A stretch of DNA of 64,000 nt from Chaetorhynchus papuensis. Lineage: Eukaryota; Chordata; Aves; Passeriformes; Rhipiduridae. The translations under genes were made by a program, and so were the position numbers. Below, in pieces: positions 21,546 to 32,425 of the stretch. The DNA lies in contig VWYX01000382.1 of assembly GCA_013396525.1 (NCBI GenBank), positions 244,873 through 308,872 of the forward strand. Direction: 5' to 3'. The notes under the pieces were generated by a model that was not told where the DNA came from, made no database searches, and saw only the letters and a program-made list of their open reading frames with translations. Each line of letters begins with the position of its first letter. The first letter of the stretch is position 1.

Positions 21546-23734
21546 GTGCCTGCTGCAGGCGCCCAGCCCTGCTGCTTTCCATCCCTCCCAGCACACGTGG
21601 CGTGCTCGGGATGCAGGAGAGGGGCTTCAGTTCCAGCCTGGGCAGTGAAGGAGCTCTGTCCCTGCTTTGCTGCTGCTTCAGCTCAGTCACAGCAGAGGAG
21701 GGGAGGACAGATCAGCAGAGAGCCCAAAGTGAGGTTAAATTGTACCCAGACCTCTGGTCTGAGTTTAAGGGAGGGTTTGGCAGATCCCTGGTGCATCCTG
21801 GCAGCCCATCCTGCAGCTCAGGCTGAAACCAGATCCCTTATAAAGGCAGCTTTCCCACAGCTCTGTCTCTCCTTTACTTTGCACCTGTTTGCTTCCCCAG
21901 CCATGCCTCAGGTTTGTCCCCATCACTCCCCATTTGTGAATTCACCCCAATTTTCAGATGGAAATGTTCCAGTGAGCAGCACCAACCCCAAACTCCTGCA
22001 TTTCCTGGGAATGGCTGGGCTGATGTAAGATGTGCTCTGTCACGTCTGGAAGGAGTCGTTTTATCACAGAAAGAACGATTCCATCGGGCCCAGGCAAACT
22101 GCAGAGATCCCTGGGCTGTTTCCGCTGCCTCCCCAGGACCCAGCCAGGTGCCTCTTTAGCACCCGCCTGCTGCTGCTTTTATTAATGTCACATCTGCCGG
22201 TGATTTGAGCAAGGGCCAAAGGTTCAGGATTGAAACTCAAGGATCCTCTACTACTAAAAGATTTTATTAGCCATAAATCTATTATAAAGTGCCTGTGTTG
22301 ACAATGGGGAATAATACAATCAAAGCTCTCTCCCCAGCAGTGACAGCCCGGCCCTGCTGCACGGAGCCACATGAATTAATCTGTCTCGTTAACTGTCCCT
22401 GGGCAGGAGCCTTTCAGGAGCCTTTCAGGAGCACAGAACACTGGGACAAAGCACAGAGCAGCAGCTGTGCCTGTGCAAACACACCCTGCCTCCAGAGGGG
22501 CTCTCTCTAAAGAGAGGATGCTCCATCAGCCCCCCTCTCCTGGGCCCTGTGCTTCGTGTCAGCCTCAGGTGAGAAGTGACCAACAAAATGTTCCAGAGTA
22601 GGAACAGCGGCTTCTTCTGTGCTGCTGAAAGGAGAATGTTGATGGCAAATGAGATCTTCCCGTAAGGGGAAGGGAGCACCGAAGATTCAGAGATGTTGTG
22701 GTCAAAAGGAGCCACAAACGTCAGGGGGTCTGTGAAAGCTCCCAGAGGTTTGTTGGTAAATGTTGTGCTTGGTGTGGAAATCGGTGTCAGTTTGTCCCCA
22801 GCCTTTTTATAGGTTCATTTTCCTCTCCCTGGAGAGAAGTTCCTCACTTTCTCTGCAAATTAATTATCATTCCCAGTTTTGTGGACCTTTCTGGAAATGG
22901 GCTGGAGAACCTCAGGGGTCTTTGGTGGTCTTGATCCCCCTCCCACATTCCACTCCTTGGTGCAGGGGTTATATGGGCTCTCTGGCACTGGCACCTGGAG
23001 GCTGATAATACCCTGAAAGATCGTGGCAGTGTTCCCACAACGGAGGCCATTCCAGTTTGGAGGATTCCTCCTCTTCCCTGTAAACTCCACGGGAAAATGT
23101 CCCATCCCAGCCCTCCTGGCAGCCCCTCACAGCGACCACTCAGTGCTGGCAAACCCTGCTTTGTCCCTCTGTCCCCTCCCTGTGCAGCCTCTCTCATCAC
23201 AGCCCCGAGCTGGTGCTCACAGCCCCGGGGGGGTTTGGGTTCACGTGGGAATAAAACTGAAATTGCCATGAAAACTGGGGGGAGGAGGCTCCTCGTGAAG
23301 GAACAGAAGGAGAGATGAGGAGGGGATGAAGGTGCACAGCATTTAACAGCCCAGGAATTAAGGCATTAACTGAACACCATTCTGAGGCCCAGGGCTACCA
23401 AAACTAAAACAAAACCCAGCAGCACCCAGCTCCTGGAGCCTCACAAAGCCAGGCTCTGATAAACCCCACAGGTGTGATGAGCTGCCCCAGGATCTGCTTG
23501 GGGCTCTCTGCCCACAGGACCGCTCTGATCAAGGATTTCAAACACCTCTGGTGCTTTTATTCCCATTCCTGTTTCCAGAAGAGCTCTGGAAGTTCTATCC
23601 AGGCCAAAAGCAAACGAGGAGAGCATTCCATGCTGTGGGAGCTCGGGAATGTGGAGGGAGCGAGCTCCTGCTGGCAGAGAGCCAGGCACTGCCAGGAAAG
23701 ATGTGGGAACAGCAGGTCCAGATCCTTCCTCACA
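21546..23734. other. non-coding stretch, no gene seen
   Basis: Single-copy sequence with an AT-rich island at 22180-22345 (listed). No coding or RNA feature recognised. An 11-bp tandem duplicate (gagcctttcag) lies near 22408-22430. Confidence 0.4.
22180..22345. promoter_or_regulatory. candidate conserved non-coding element
   Basis: An AT-rich island containing ttattagccataaatctattat (HOX/CDX-like cores), tgacaatgg (SOX-like) and an atcaaag TCF/LEF-type site near 22318-22325. It is flanked by GC-rich DNA and free of known repeats. Inference from composition and motif clustering. Confidence 0.3.
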
Positions 23735-23970
23735 GGGAATGGCTTCCCAGTGCCAGAGGGCAGGGCTGGATGGGATCTTGGGAATTGGGAATTGTTCCCT
23801 GGGAGGGTGGGGAGGGGCTGGGCTGGAATTCCCAGAGCAGCTGGGGCTGCCCCTGGATCCCTGGCAGTGCCCAAGGCCAGGCTGGACATTGGGGCTGGGA
23901 GCAGCCTGGGACAGTGGGAGGTGTCCCTGCCATGGCAGGGGTGGAATGGGATCAGCTTTAAGGTCCCTCC
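23735..23970 (+). mobile_element. CR1 LINE fragment
   Basis: Plus-strand CR1: 'atggcttcccagtgccagag', 'gggagggtggggaggggctg', 'ctggatccctggcagtgccc', 'gcctgggacagtgggaggtg', 'ctgccatggcaggggtggaa', then aaggtccctcc. The normal terminal module is replaced by a pentanucleotide repeat (next entry). Closely matches the copy at 58098-58357 in the same orientation. Confidence 0.93.
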
Positions 23971-24005
23971 CATCCCATCCCATCCCATCCCATCCCATCC
24001 CATCC
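23966..24005. repeat. (CATCC)n microsatellite at CR1 3' end
   Basis: Seven tandem CATCC units (23971-24005) seeded by the ccctcc of the CR1 terminal segment. The repeat probably arose by expansion within the CR1 3' end, with gattccatg from the original terminus just beyond it. Confidence 0.9.
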
Positions 24006-24540
24006 CGATTCCATGTCCTGTGCCGATGCAGAGCTCGTGGCTGCTCAGATGTTCCTGAGTTTCAGTTCCCCTGCGCCCTCAGCCCCGCCAGCTCGTGCTC
24101 TAAGTGCCCTTCTGAGGAGCTGGGTGAAACAACTGCTTTGTGTCTGAGAGCCACCTCCCGCTGGGTTTCTCATGCCAACGCTATGGCTGGAAAATAAACA
24201 GGTTTTCTTTCCCATTTGCAGAAACTTTCAAGCACTTTCAGCAACCCTAAATGGAAAAACAGCGTTCAGGCTCACAATACCTTCCCTTTCCACACCTGCT
24301 TTTACTCTCAACAAGCATCTAAAAGGAGAACTAAAAATAAAATAGCGACAATTTTGTTGATATCTCGGAGTGTCCCGTGAATGGGCTGAGCAGTGAGGTT
24401 GTGGCTGCCGTTGGCAGTGGGCAGCAATTCCAGGCTCTGCTTCCCTTCCCAGAAAAAGCCGCTGCTGCAGGGGCTCTGTGCTGGGGCTGGGCTTGGGCAC
24501 TTCAGCTGGTTTAACAAAACTCAGCTCAGTCGTGAGCTGA

Positions 24541-24698
24541 GAACAGAGCAGCTGGGGCTGCCCCTGGATCCCTGGCAGTGCCCAAGGCCAGGCGGGACAT
24601 TGGAGCTTGGAGCAGCCTGGGACAGTGGGAGGTGTTCCTGCCAGGGCAGGGGTGGCACTGGATGAGCTTTAAGGTCCCTCCAACCCAAACCATGATTA
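24541..24698 (+). mobile_element. CR1 LINE fragment
   Basis: Plus-strand CR1: 'agcagctggggctgcccctg', 'ctggatccctggcagtgccc', 'gcctgggacagtgggaggtg', 'aaggtccctccaacccaaac', catgatt. Lies in the same orientation about 570 bp from the previous CR1 and is more 5'-truncated. Confidence 0.92.
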
Positions 24699-25404
24699 CA
24701 TAAAATTTCCAACTTTCTACTCCAGAAACTCCTGAAGCTTTGGGTTTGTTCATTTTCCAAAGGGAAAGCTCCAGACTGGAGCTTTTAGCAGAGCTGGGAA
24801 GTTGGGAGCAGACCAGAAACAATGGGAGATTTGTCAGCCACGTTCCTGCCATCCAGAGTATCATAAATCTTGCTGCTTCCATCGTCAGTGATCCCCCAGC
24901 CATCCCAGAGCAGGCTCTGCTCCTCCAGTTCTGCCCCCCAGGCCCCCGGGCTGGGCAGGAGCCGGAAGGCAAAGGGTGGATCTTCCCCAGCTGTAGTTGT
25001 GAACTGGGCTCTAGGGGAGTCCTTTCCTCTCCCTGGCACACAAAAGGGAGGGATCAGAGAAGTGGGAGAAGGATCATCCTGTAAGTGCAAACATTAAAGC
25101 TGCATTTAGCACCTGTCTAATTTTTAATATGAGCTGAGCTGCAGTCAGATATTGGGCACCGAGCTAAGTGACAATTTATGCAGCAGTTCTAAATTAGCTG
25201 CAGCACCGAGAGAAAGGCACTGCTTTGGCTCAGCAGCCACAACGGGATCTCAAATCGCTTCAATCCCAGCTAAAAACAAGGTGTGTTTGGGGGAAGGGGA
25301 GGCTGAAAGATCTGAAATTTCTTCCTTTGTGTTACAGTGATGGGAATTTGGAAGGTGAGTGTTTTGAAAGGAGGAATCTGAGTCTGTGGAGCATTCCTGT
25401 CGCT
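24699..25404. other. non-coding stretch, no gene seen
   Basis: Single-copy. An AT-richer segment at about 25085-25205 carries catttagcacc and ctaatttttaatatgagctg and could be a weakly conserved element. No gene recognised. Confidence 0.35.
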
Positions 25405-25482
25405 TCATTGGGCAGGGATGGATGGGAGATTGGGAAGGAATTGTTCCCTGGGATGGTGGGGAGGCCCTTCGGGGGCACCGTC
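25405..25482 (+). mobile_element. CR1 LINE remnant
   Basis: A short plus-strand remnant: 'ggaaggaattgttccctggg' followed by atggtggggaggccctt. It matches the middle of the 23.7-kb and 58.1-kb CR1 copies, then similarity stops abruptly. Either truncated at both ends or interrupted. Confidence 0.55.
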
Positions 25483-25861
25483 TGTGGGGTCCCTGCTGCC
25501 CCCAGAGCTGCCCGGAGAGAGCCCAGGTGAGCCCCAGCCCAGCCCAGGAGTTCCATCAGGCTGGTGCACACCACGAACCCCCAGCAGCACAAACTGGCAG
25601 GGGAGCCACAAAAATGATGGAAAGGTTTGGAGAATTGGGCTTGGGAGAGCCAGGCTGGAGGGGAGACGGCTCTGTGGAGGCAGCAGAGCTGCTTGCAGCT
25701 GCAGGAGAGGCTGTTCCGGGGCAATGGGGAGGAATTGTCCTCATCAGTCACTGCCAGGTGAGCAGGAACGGGCTGGGGCTGCGCAGGGAGAGCGCAGCTC
25801 GAGTGCTGAAGAAACATTTTCACCCTGAGTAAAACTGAGGGGTTTCAAGTCTCACTTGAAT

Positions 25862-25935
25862 CACGGAATATCTGGAGTTGGGAGGGCCCCATAAGGAACA
25901 TCCAGGCCATGCTCCATTTGCTGCATCGTCCACAG
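25862..25935 (-). mobile_element. CR1 LINE remnant, diverged
   Basis: An inverted CR1 3'-end remnant: 'cggaatatctggagttggga' then gggccccataaggaacatccagg, corresponding to the 'agaatatcctgagttggaag ... aggatcatcgag' CR1 type. Decayed and short, so the call is moderate. Confidence 0.5.
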
Positions 25936-27643
25936 GGGATTTTGCAGGAGTTTGGGGCCAGCAGCTGGAAAATCTGCACTGCAAACGCCAGCCCAGCCAG
26001 GCACTGACCCCTGGATGCAGCCGAGCAAAGGTGACAAACTTCATTTCCAGCTCTTGTGTGAGGCCCACGCTCTGCAGAGCACCAGGAAATCAGTGCCAGT
26101 AGTGAGGAAACAACGGGAGCACCTAGGCCAGGTGGGAAGGCAACTCCTTTAATATTCCCTAAAGGAACATTTCACGCCTGTCCCCAAACCCAGGTCACAC
26201 CTGTGCTCCCAGAGAGGCAGCACAGCCCTGCAGAGCATCTGTGTTCCCCTGGAATAAAGAATGACACCAGGATAAAGTATTTCTGTGAGGGAATGTGCTC
26301 CTTGCCTAGTTATTAATTCATTACTGGCCGTAGCCAAACTCACTCCTCCACTAAGTCATCTATTAAATGAGCCAAATGAAATTTATTAACATGGCATTGA
26401 TCATTTCAGTCTTTTAGCATAAAGCACGATGGAACAGAGCAGGAGTAATAATTCCTTGCCTGGCTTCTTGTCCGTGTCTCGTGCTCAGGGCCCAGTGTCA
26501 CAGCTCCGACTGTCCCAGCAGTGGAGGGGGGATCCTCTGCCTTTTGTTCAAAGAGCTTCCCTTGGACTTGGCCTGGGGTGGCTCTGGAAACTGAGTCGGA
26601 ACAACAGAGGTGAGTGTTCAGCCAGCCCTGAGGAGTGACCGGCCAGAGGGAAGGAAGGAATTCTTCCCTGGACAACAAACCCTGGGGCTGTGGCTGTGTT
26701 TGTGCCCTGAGCCCATCCAGCAGAGCTCAAGCTCCTCTTGCAGGACCTCACCCAGGTCTGCCCCTGGGAAAAGCTGGGGGGTCTGGGGCAGGGCACAGAG
26801 CCAGGTCTGTCCCCAGGCTGGTGTCACCCCAGAGGTGTCCCGGGGTCACTTTTTGGAAGGAATCCTTGTCCCCACAGGAAATTGTGCAATCACTGCTTTG
26901 TGCAGGTGGACTCAGCCTTTCCAAAGCTCTGACCATTTCTGTTCACCGAGCTCAGTTTGTTCCTGCTGGGGATAATTTGGCCTTTAGGCAGACGGGGATT
27001 TCTGAGGGGTTTCCAATTCTGCATTGGGCAGGGAAGTGCTGCTCCGTGTCCCTCCCGCTGCCCCCTAAATTAAGCAGAAATCGGGAATCTCTCTCTGAGG
27101 TGAGGCAGGAGCTGTGCAGACCAAAGGCTCTCTCCTCTCAGAGCCCTGTGGGCCTGGTGGCCATCATGAAGTGATGCTCGTGAGAATCTCAGCAGCATCC
27201 AAATTTTACACATTCCCTGCATTGAACCACAGACAGGTCCCAAAGGGCTCTCCCAGGTCACAGACACTCAAAGCTACTGATGAAATTAAACAAGAGTTAA
27301 GCTTTGAGGGTCTAAATGACATCAGGAGGGACTCACAAGGTCCAGCCAGCAGAGAGGGGGAGCATAGCCCTGCTTTTGCTCCTGTCTTTAATTCAGGGAC
27401 AGAGCAGAGAGGGGACAGGGCAGGGCAGGGGCTGCACCGGTCCGAGGTTGTTTTAAACCTGAGCTGGAGGGGGAGGAGGAGGGACAAACCCTGAGCATCT
27501 CGAGGACAAAACCACCAAGGAACGCCCTGGTTCTGTCAGCCCAGCCCGGGGGAGCCTCCCCTGCCCTCCCCACAACCGGCCCCGCAAAGCATCATCACCC
27601 ACCGCCAAGCCCTGACTCAAAACGAGCCCCGGCCCAGGCTGGG
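25936..27643. other. non-coding stretch, no gene seen
   Basis: Single-copy. 26275-26420 is an AT-rich island with tagttattaattcattactgg, tctattaaatgagcc and tttattaacatgg, a dense set of ATTA cores that could be a conserved regulatory element. The rest has no recognised feature. Confidence 0.35.
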
Positions 27644-27915
27644 AAGGTTCTGCATTCCCTGGCAAGGTTTGCATTCCCTGGGAAGGGTTTGCATTCCCTG
27701 AGAAGGTTCTGCATTCCCTGGGAAGGTTCTGCATTGCCTGGGAAGGGTTCTGCATTCCCTGAGAAGGTTCTGCATTGCCTGGGAAGGTTCTGCATTCCCT
27801 GGCAAGGTTTGCATTCCCTGGGAAGGTTTGCATTCCCTGAGAAGGTTCTGCATTCCCTGGGAAGGTTCTGCATTGCCTGGGAAGGGTTCTGCATTTCCTG
27901 GGAAGGGTTTTACCT
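27644..27915. repeat. 20-bp minisatellite with 140-bp higher-order unit
   Basis: About fourteen units of 18-21 bp (core aaggttctgcattccctggg). A distinctive variant series beginning ggcaaggtttgc at 27661 recurs at 27801, exactly 140 bp later, with the same order of variants. This shows duplication of a seven-unit block. Minus-strand frames across it give long M-Q-N-L-P-R-like periodic peptides in three registers, a repeat artefact. Confidence 0.94.
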
Positions 27916-28400
27916 TTCATGGTGTATTCCTGGAGTGAAACGAAGCTGAGCTTGGGTTTCTGTGCCGGGGGCTCTAAGCAGTGTGTGGGATTCACCCCTG
28001 ACCCCAAGCTCTCTGCTGCTCTGTGATCCAGTGTTACTCACTGATATTCCACAGGGCATAAAGCCTTAAATCCTTTAACCAGAACTCCATCTCCATCCAC
28101 AAGGGATCGATGCTGCTTAAATCACCCCCTGCTCCTGCAGTCCCTTGGTGCTGGGGGCACTAAACCTCCCCAGCTCCTTCCCTCCCTGTCCCCACAGGTG
28201 CCACACGGTGCTGCTGTCCCAGGCCACATCCCCACAACTCAAACCAGCTCCTCTCAGCAGCTGAAGGGTTTTGCATTTGCTGCACAAAAAGGGCTCTCAC
28301 CGCTCACCGCTGGCAGGCATGGGTTTGCATTTCACCTCGGTGGAGCTCATCAAAGTCTGGAGCCTGAAACAGGCATTGATTTTTTCATGGCGTGTCTGGG
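27916..28400. other. non-coding stretch, no gene seen
   Basis: GC-moderate single-copy DNA with no recognised gene, repeat or RNA. Confidence 0.35.
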
Positions 28401-28705
28401 TTTGCTTTTGTTACAGGGTTGTGTCTTGCAAAAGTTGACTAGAAATTGAAATATTTCTTGTAAGTGGATTTATAAATCCAAGTCTTTTAGCAGTTGGCTG
28501 CTGCTCTTGCTGCCAGATTTACTGATGGCTCTGTTTTTTAAAAATAAGATGTTTAAACAGACATTGACTATTTTTTTTTAATGGAAATTTTAATCATGGC
28601 ACGGCTTTTCTATTTCTTCAGTCAAAATTTTCAGTGAGAACATTTGACTAATAAATCAAGGTCTGCAAGTGTGGATACGTGTGGGGCATCACAGGTTTCA
28701 CTAAA
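28401..28705. promoter_or_regulatory. candidate conserved element with 16-bp palindrome
   Basis: An AT-rich, CpG-poor island containing a perfect 16-bp palindrome tggatttataaatcca (28465-28480), whose ATTTATAAAT centre also resembles HOX/CDX or MEF2-type sites. It also has several TAAT/ATTA cores (near 28593 and 28650) and a gacattgac sequence. Repeat-free, with sharply different composition from its neighbours. Confidence 0.35.
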
Positions 28706-29457
28706 ACTTGCAAAAGTTAAGGGGGAAAAGGTCTCTTTGGCTAAATCCCCACTTAGCCACCAGGATAAATAACAGATTTCAGCTGTGCAGGGCTGAGCTC
28801 TCCCAGACTCCAGAGCCAAGGCCTGAAGTCATTCCCGCATCCTCTCCCTGCGCCTTTCTGCTCTAAACACCAAATCTCTGCCTTTGTCCCCGCACCTGTG
28901 ACAGGAGAATTGCAGGGAGGCTTTTCTCGAGAATGCTGCCAAGCCACAAAATAAGCAGGAAATCAGTTCAGGGAGTGAAAGTTACTTCTGAGTGATCCGG
29001 AGGGGGGAAGCTTCTCTGGTGTTTTTGGGGTGAAGGAAAAGCACACTGACAATGTTTCTTTGCAGTCACGAGGTGACAGGAACAGTCCAACACCTGGAAA
29101 GCCTGCTCTGCCACCCAGCTGCTGAGAACAGCTCCCGTGTTCTGATTGCAAGGTCAGAGAGGGGCCAGCGTGTGCAGAGGGACAAGATTGGATGTGAGCG
29201 ATGCCAGAGCATTCCCTGAGCCCCACACAGGCAGATTTAGGCAAAGAGCAGCTTCCCCGAGCCGCAGCCGCTGCAGGAAAGCACGATGGGGGAGATCGGG
29301 ATCCTGTGCCTCCCTCCATGCATCCATAAATCCCAAATTTCAGCCGGGTGTTGTGCAAGTCAGGCAGGGCTGGGGCAGCGTGGGAGGGATGGCAGCCCAA
29401 GCTCACCCATCACAGCTGAGAGCATTTGGGGTGGGATTAGCGGGGCTGGGATTGGCA

Positions 29458-29514
29458 GGGCTGGGTGGAATAAGGGCTGGATGGAATAAGGGCTGGATGG
29501 AATAAGGGCTGGGG
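29458..29514. repeat. 16-bp tandem repeat, 3.5 units
   Basis: Three units of gggctggatggaataa (starts 29458, 29474, 29490; the first has one substitution) and a partial fourth. Confidence 0.92.
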
Positions 29515-29720
29515 AGCTCCCTGGTCTCCAGGTCTGATCTCCAGGTGGGTGGTTCCTCCTCAGCCCTTCCCTGTCCGGGCTGTGCTCAGAGCAGGGCGAG
29601 GTTGGCTCTGCCGATGGTGCAGGGTGTCAGACACGGCAAACTGCAGCTTTGCAGAGCTCAGGGTGCTCCTGCCTTCCTCCCAGTGCGATCCCGTTGGACT
29701 CTCCAGTGAAACCGTCCCAC

Positions 29721-29755
29721 CTGCAATTAACACTGCAATTAACACTGCAATTAGG
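29721..29755. repeat. 12-bp tandem repeat carrying ATTA cores
   Basis: Three units of ctgcaattaaca (the third ends in ttaggg). Each carries a CAATTA homeodomain-type core at 12-bp spacing, slightly more than one helical turn. Confidence 0.88.
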
Positions 29756-29860
29756 GCAGTTTCCATGCAGAGCCGTGTTAAATGCGTGGAGGTTTTTTTC
29801 CCCTTTATGGATGTCTTGTGCCTGATCCTTTCTTTCCATCTCCAGAATGGATTAAAAGGC

Positions 29861-30215
29861 TCCTTTTAAGCAGCTGGAACAAGTTTCCCAGGCTAATGCA
29901 GCCCCAGCCAAGTTGTGCTTTCATCGAGGCGTTTTAGTCATTGCCGCAACATCTTTCAGGCTTATTAAATCAGCCTCATCTCCTGAGGGAGGCTTTAAAT
30001 GGGGGTAAAATACCAGATTAAGCAGTCCAGGAACTCATTTGATTTAATTTCATTTGTATTTAGTTTTTTCCATTGTCTTCTCTTCAAGAAAGCAGTAAGA
30101 ACAATTTGGAGGTATTCGAAAGATGCCCCTTTTTAACATTTTGGTGATATAATAATTCAGTAAAGCTGTAATAATCTGCCTCTCTCAGTACTCATGAAAA
30201 TCCATCCTCCCTTCT
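29861..30215. promoter_or_regulatory. candidate conserved non-coding element
   Basis: A 350-bp repeat-free AT-rich island with many homeodomain-type cores: ggctaatgc, cttattaaatc, ccagattaagc, tttgatttaatttc, gatataataattcag, gctgtaataatctg. Transitions to GC-rich DNA on both sides are abrupt. Its length and motif density make it one of the more enhancer-like islands here. Confidence 0.4.
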
Positions 30216-30315
30216 ACCTTTTCTCTTTCATTCTGCCTTTAGCACACCAGTGCAGCAGCCCAGAGCTGGGTGGTGACTCTCGTTCCTAAACATTCCTGAA
30301 CTTGTGCAGAGTGGG

Positions 30316-30472
30316 GAACACTCAGGGATACGCTGTGGCTGCCCCTGGATCCCTGGGAGTGTCCAAGGCGGGGATGGAGCACCCTGGGACAGTGGGAGGT
30401 GTGGGTGGCACTGGATGGGTTTTCAGTTCCCTTCTAACCCAAACCATTCCAGGACACTGTTTCCACCAGGCA
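30316..30472 (+). mobile_element. CR1 LINE fragment
   Basis: Plus-strand CR1: 'ctgtggctgcccctggatcc', then ctgggagtgtccaaggcgggg, 'accctgggacagtgggaggt', and 'cccttctaacccaaaccatt' near the terminus. A small deletion removes the 'ccctgccatggcaggg' block. Confidence 0.88.
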
Positions 30473-32425
30473 CATTTTTGGATCCTGTCTGCAGGGAAAG
30501 CACTCTGGGAGTGATCAGAGCCTGCTGACCTGGAAGTGACAGATGAGGGACATTCCTGAGGCTCTGGATGGGTCAGCACAGCCTGGAACAGTGGAAAGCT
30601 CAGAGCTGGGGTCCCTGGCCCTCAGTTCCTGGGGGACTGCCTTCTCCTGCAGCCCTTGAGTTGCTCCAGCAGCTCGAGTGCCTCACTGGAATTAAATCAG
30701 GAGTCTCAGCCTCTCATCCAGGCTCTCAGCAGCCCCTCAGTGGGCTCAGAGATCCTTGATCTGCACTCGTGGCTTTGATGGTTCCTGGCTTTTTTTGGCA
30801 CCAGAATGCCTGGGCTTGGCTCAGGGAGCAAGATCCTGGGGAATGAGCTGCTGTGCCCAGGGCAGGACTCGGCTCCTCTGAAGGACCAGAACCTTCTGTT
30901 TCTGGGGCCATTTGGCCCTGGATGAGCAGCTCATCCTCAGTCCCAAACCTTGGCATCTCCCTGCTCTGTTCTTCACCTGTCCTGCAGTGGGACCTGTGGG
31001 TGTCCCTCGTGCTGTGGGGTCCCCGTGATCCCCTGGGCTATTCCAGCCCTTCCAAGAGCAGGACAAACAAACACACGAGGCTTCAGCTCAAAAAGCAGAA
31101 AAACAAAAATGTGCTGCTCCAAAATCCCTCCCCACATCACCTGCTGCCCTGTGCCTCAGTTTTCCCAGGTTTTGCCGATTTAAGCTCTTTGTTTGCTCTC
31201 CCCCCGTGCCGGTCCAGGCAGTGCCAATCACAGAAGGTGCCCGGCTCTGCTCAGCTCAGAGCCCTGAGCTGTTCCCATCACGCAGCAGCTCCTCCGTGCC
31301 AGGGATTTAATTGCCAGGATCCCGGCAGTCTCCCCGCACACCCCGGCAGTGGCGGTGGCTGGCGCTGACCTCTCCGGGTCTCCCCTTCTGCCTGGCAGAC
31401 TCTTTTCAATTATTTCCTCCCCACGTTGCTGTTTACACTTTGCGCTCACATCCTCTGCCGCGTTCCCCATCACCTCCCCGCAGCCCGAGCGCCTCCTAAT
31501 CTGAAGAGTGTTCCAGCCTTATCTCTATCAAAGCAGAAGGGCTGGGGAGTCACCCTCGTTCCCGGATCCTTGAGGAGCTGCAGCCAGCAGCGCTCAGCTC
31601 AGCTTTCACCACGGTTTGAGTAACTCGCAGACGATTCTCCTGTCAAGAGCACTGAGGACAAAATGAAACATTCTCTATTTTTTTTTCCCCAAGGCTGCCC
31701 GTTAATCTCTGCTCAGCAATGATTGTGTGTCATGTTTCATTCTGGGCTGTCACCGAGTTCACTCCGTCCCTTCCCAGAGCCAACCCGTGGGATCTGAGAG
31801 CGGGGCTGTGGCTGGTGGTGGGAGCAGGACCCAGGGCAAGACCCAGGGCTGGCGGTGTTTGCTGAGCAAATTGGGTTGGTCTCCAGTTGCACCAGTGCAG
31901 ACTGGGGTTGGGATTGCTCTGCTACCACAGGGAGAAAGTATTCTGGAGTTCTGTAGGAGGAGCGGCAGCGCAGTTGGTGCTGAGCAAACTGTGCTGGCTG
32001 AGGGGTCAGGAGGGACCTCAGAGAGCCACCAAAGCCAGGTGAGCTCCTCTCTTCTCCCTGGCTGGCCTGGGGAACTGCCCAGACTCAGCCACTCTCTCTT
32101 TGGCCAGGCAATACATCCCTGAGGCCCTCAGTGTGGCCAGGACAGGGTTGCTGGGCAGAGCGGGCTGTGCCTGGCCCCAGTGGGGTCAGAAGAGCCATTT
32201 CTGCAGAGGAGCAGAGCAAGGCTTGGAGTCCTTTTCTTCTCTCCTCAGGTTTTTTTGCTTTTCCCCAGATCCACAGGGTTCTGTTTATTGTCACCTGGAA
32301 CATTTGCTGAGATTTTGATATTGATCGGGCTCGGAGAGCAGAAAGGTGCTGCAAACAAAGACCCGCTGCCATGCTGACAGTGAGATCTCACTTCTCTGCC
32401 GGCAGTAAAAGAGAGGTGCCAGAGA
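30473..32425. other. non-coding stretch with a CpG-rich part
   Basis: No gene is seen. 31195-31500 has about 18 CpGs and a ccggcagtggcggtggctgg stretch, richer in CpG than its surroundings. 31635-31750 is AT-rich. No exon or RNA gene recognised. Confidence 0.4.

Larger units (their letters stand above)
28706..29860. other. non-coding stretch with two small tandem repeats
   Basis: No gene is seen. Contains the 16-bp repeat at 29458-29514 and the 12-bp repeat at 29721-29755, listed separately. Confidence 0.4.

Noticed and set aside
21405..22028. Open frame of about 207 codons on the plus strand
   Set aside because: It starts inside an inverted CR1 copy and has no recognisable domain.
27453..28007. 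Minus-strand frames with M-Q-N-L-P-R-E-C repeats
   Set aside because: Translation of the 20-bp minisatellite; the same peptide appears in several registers and includes length changes that shift frame.
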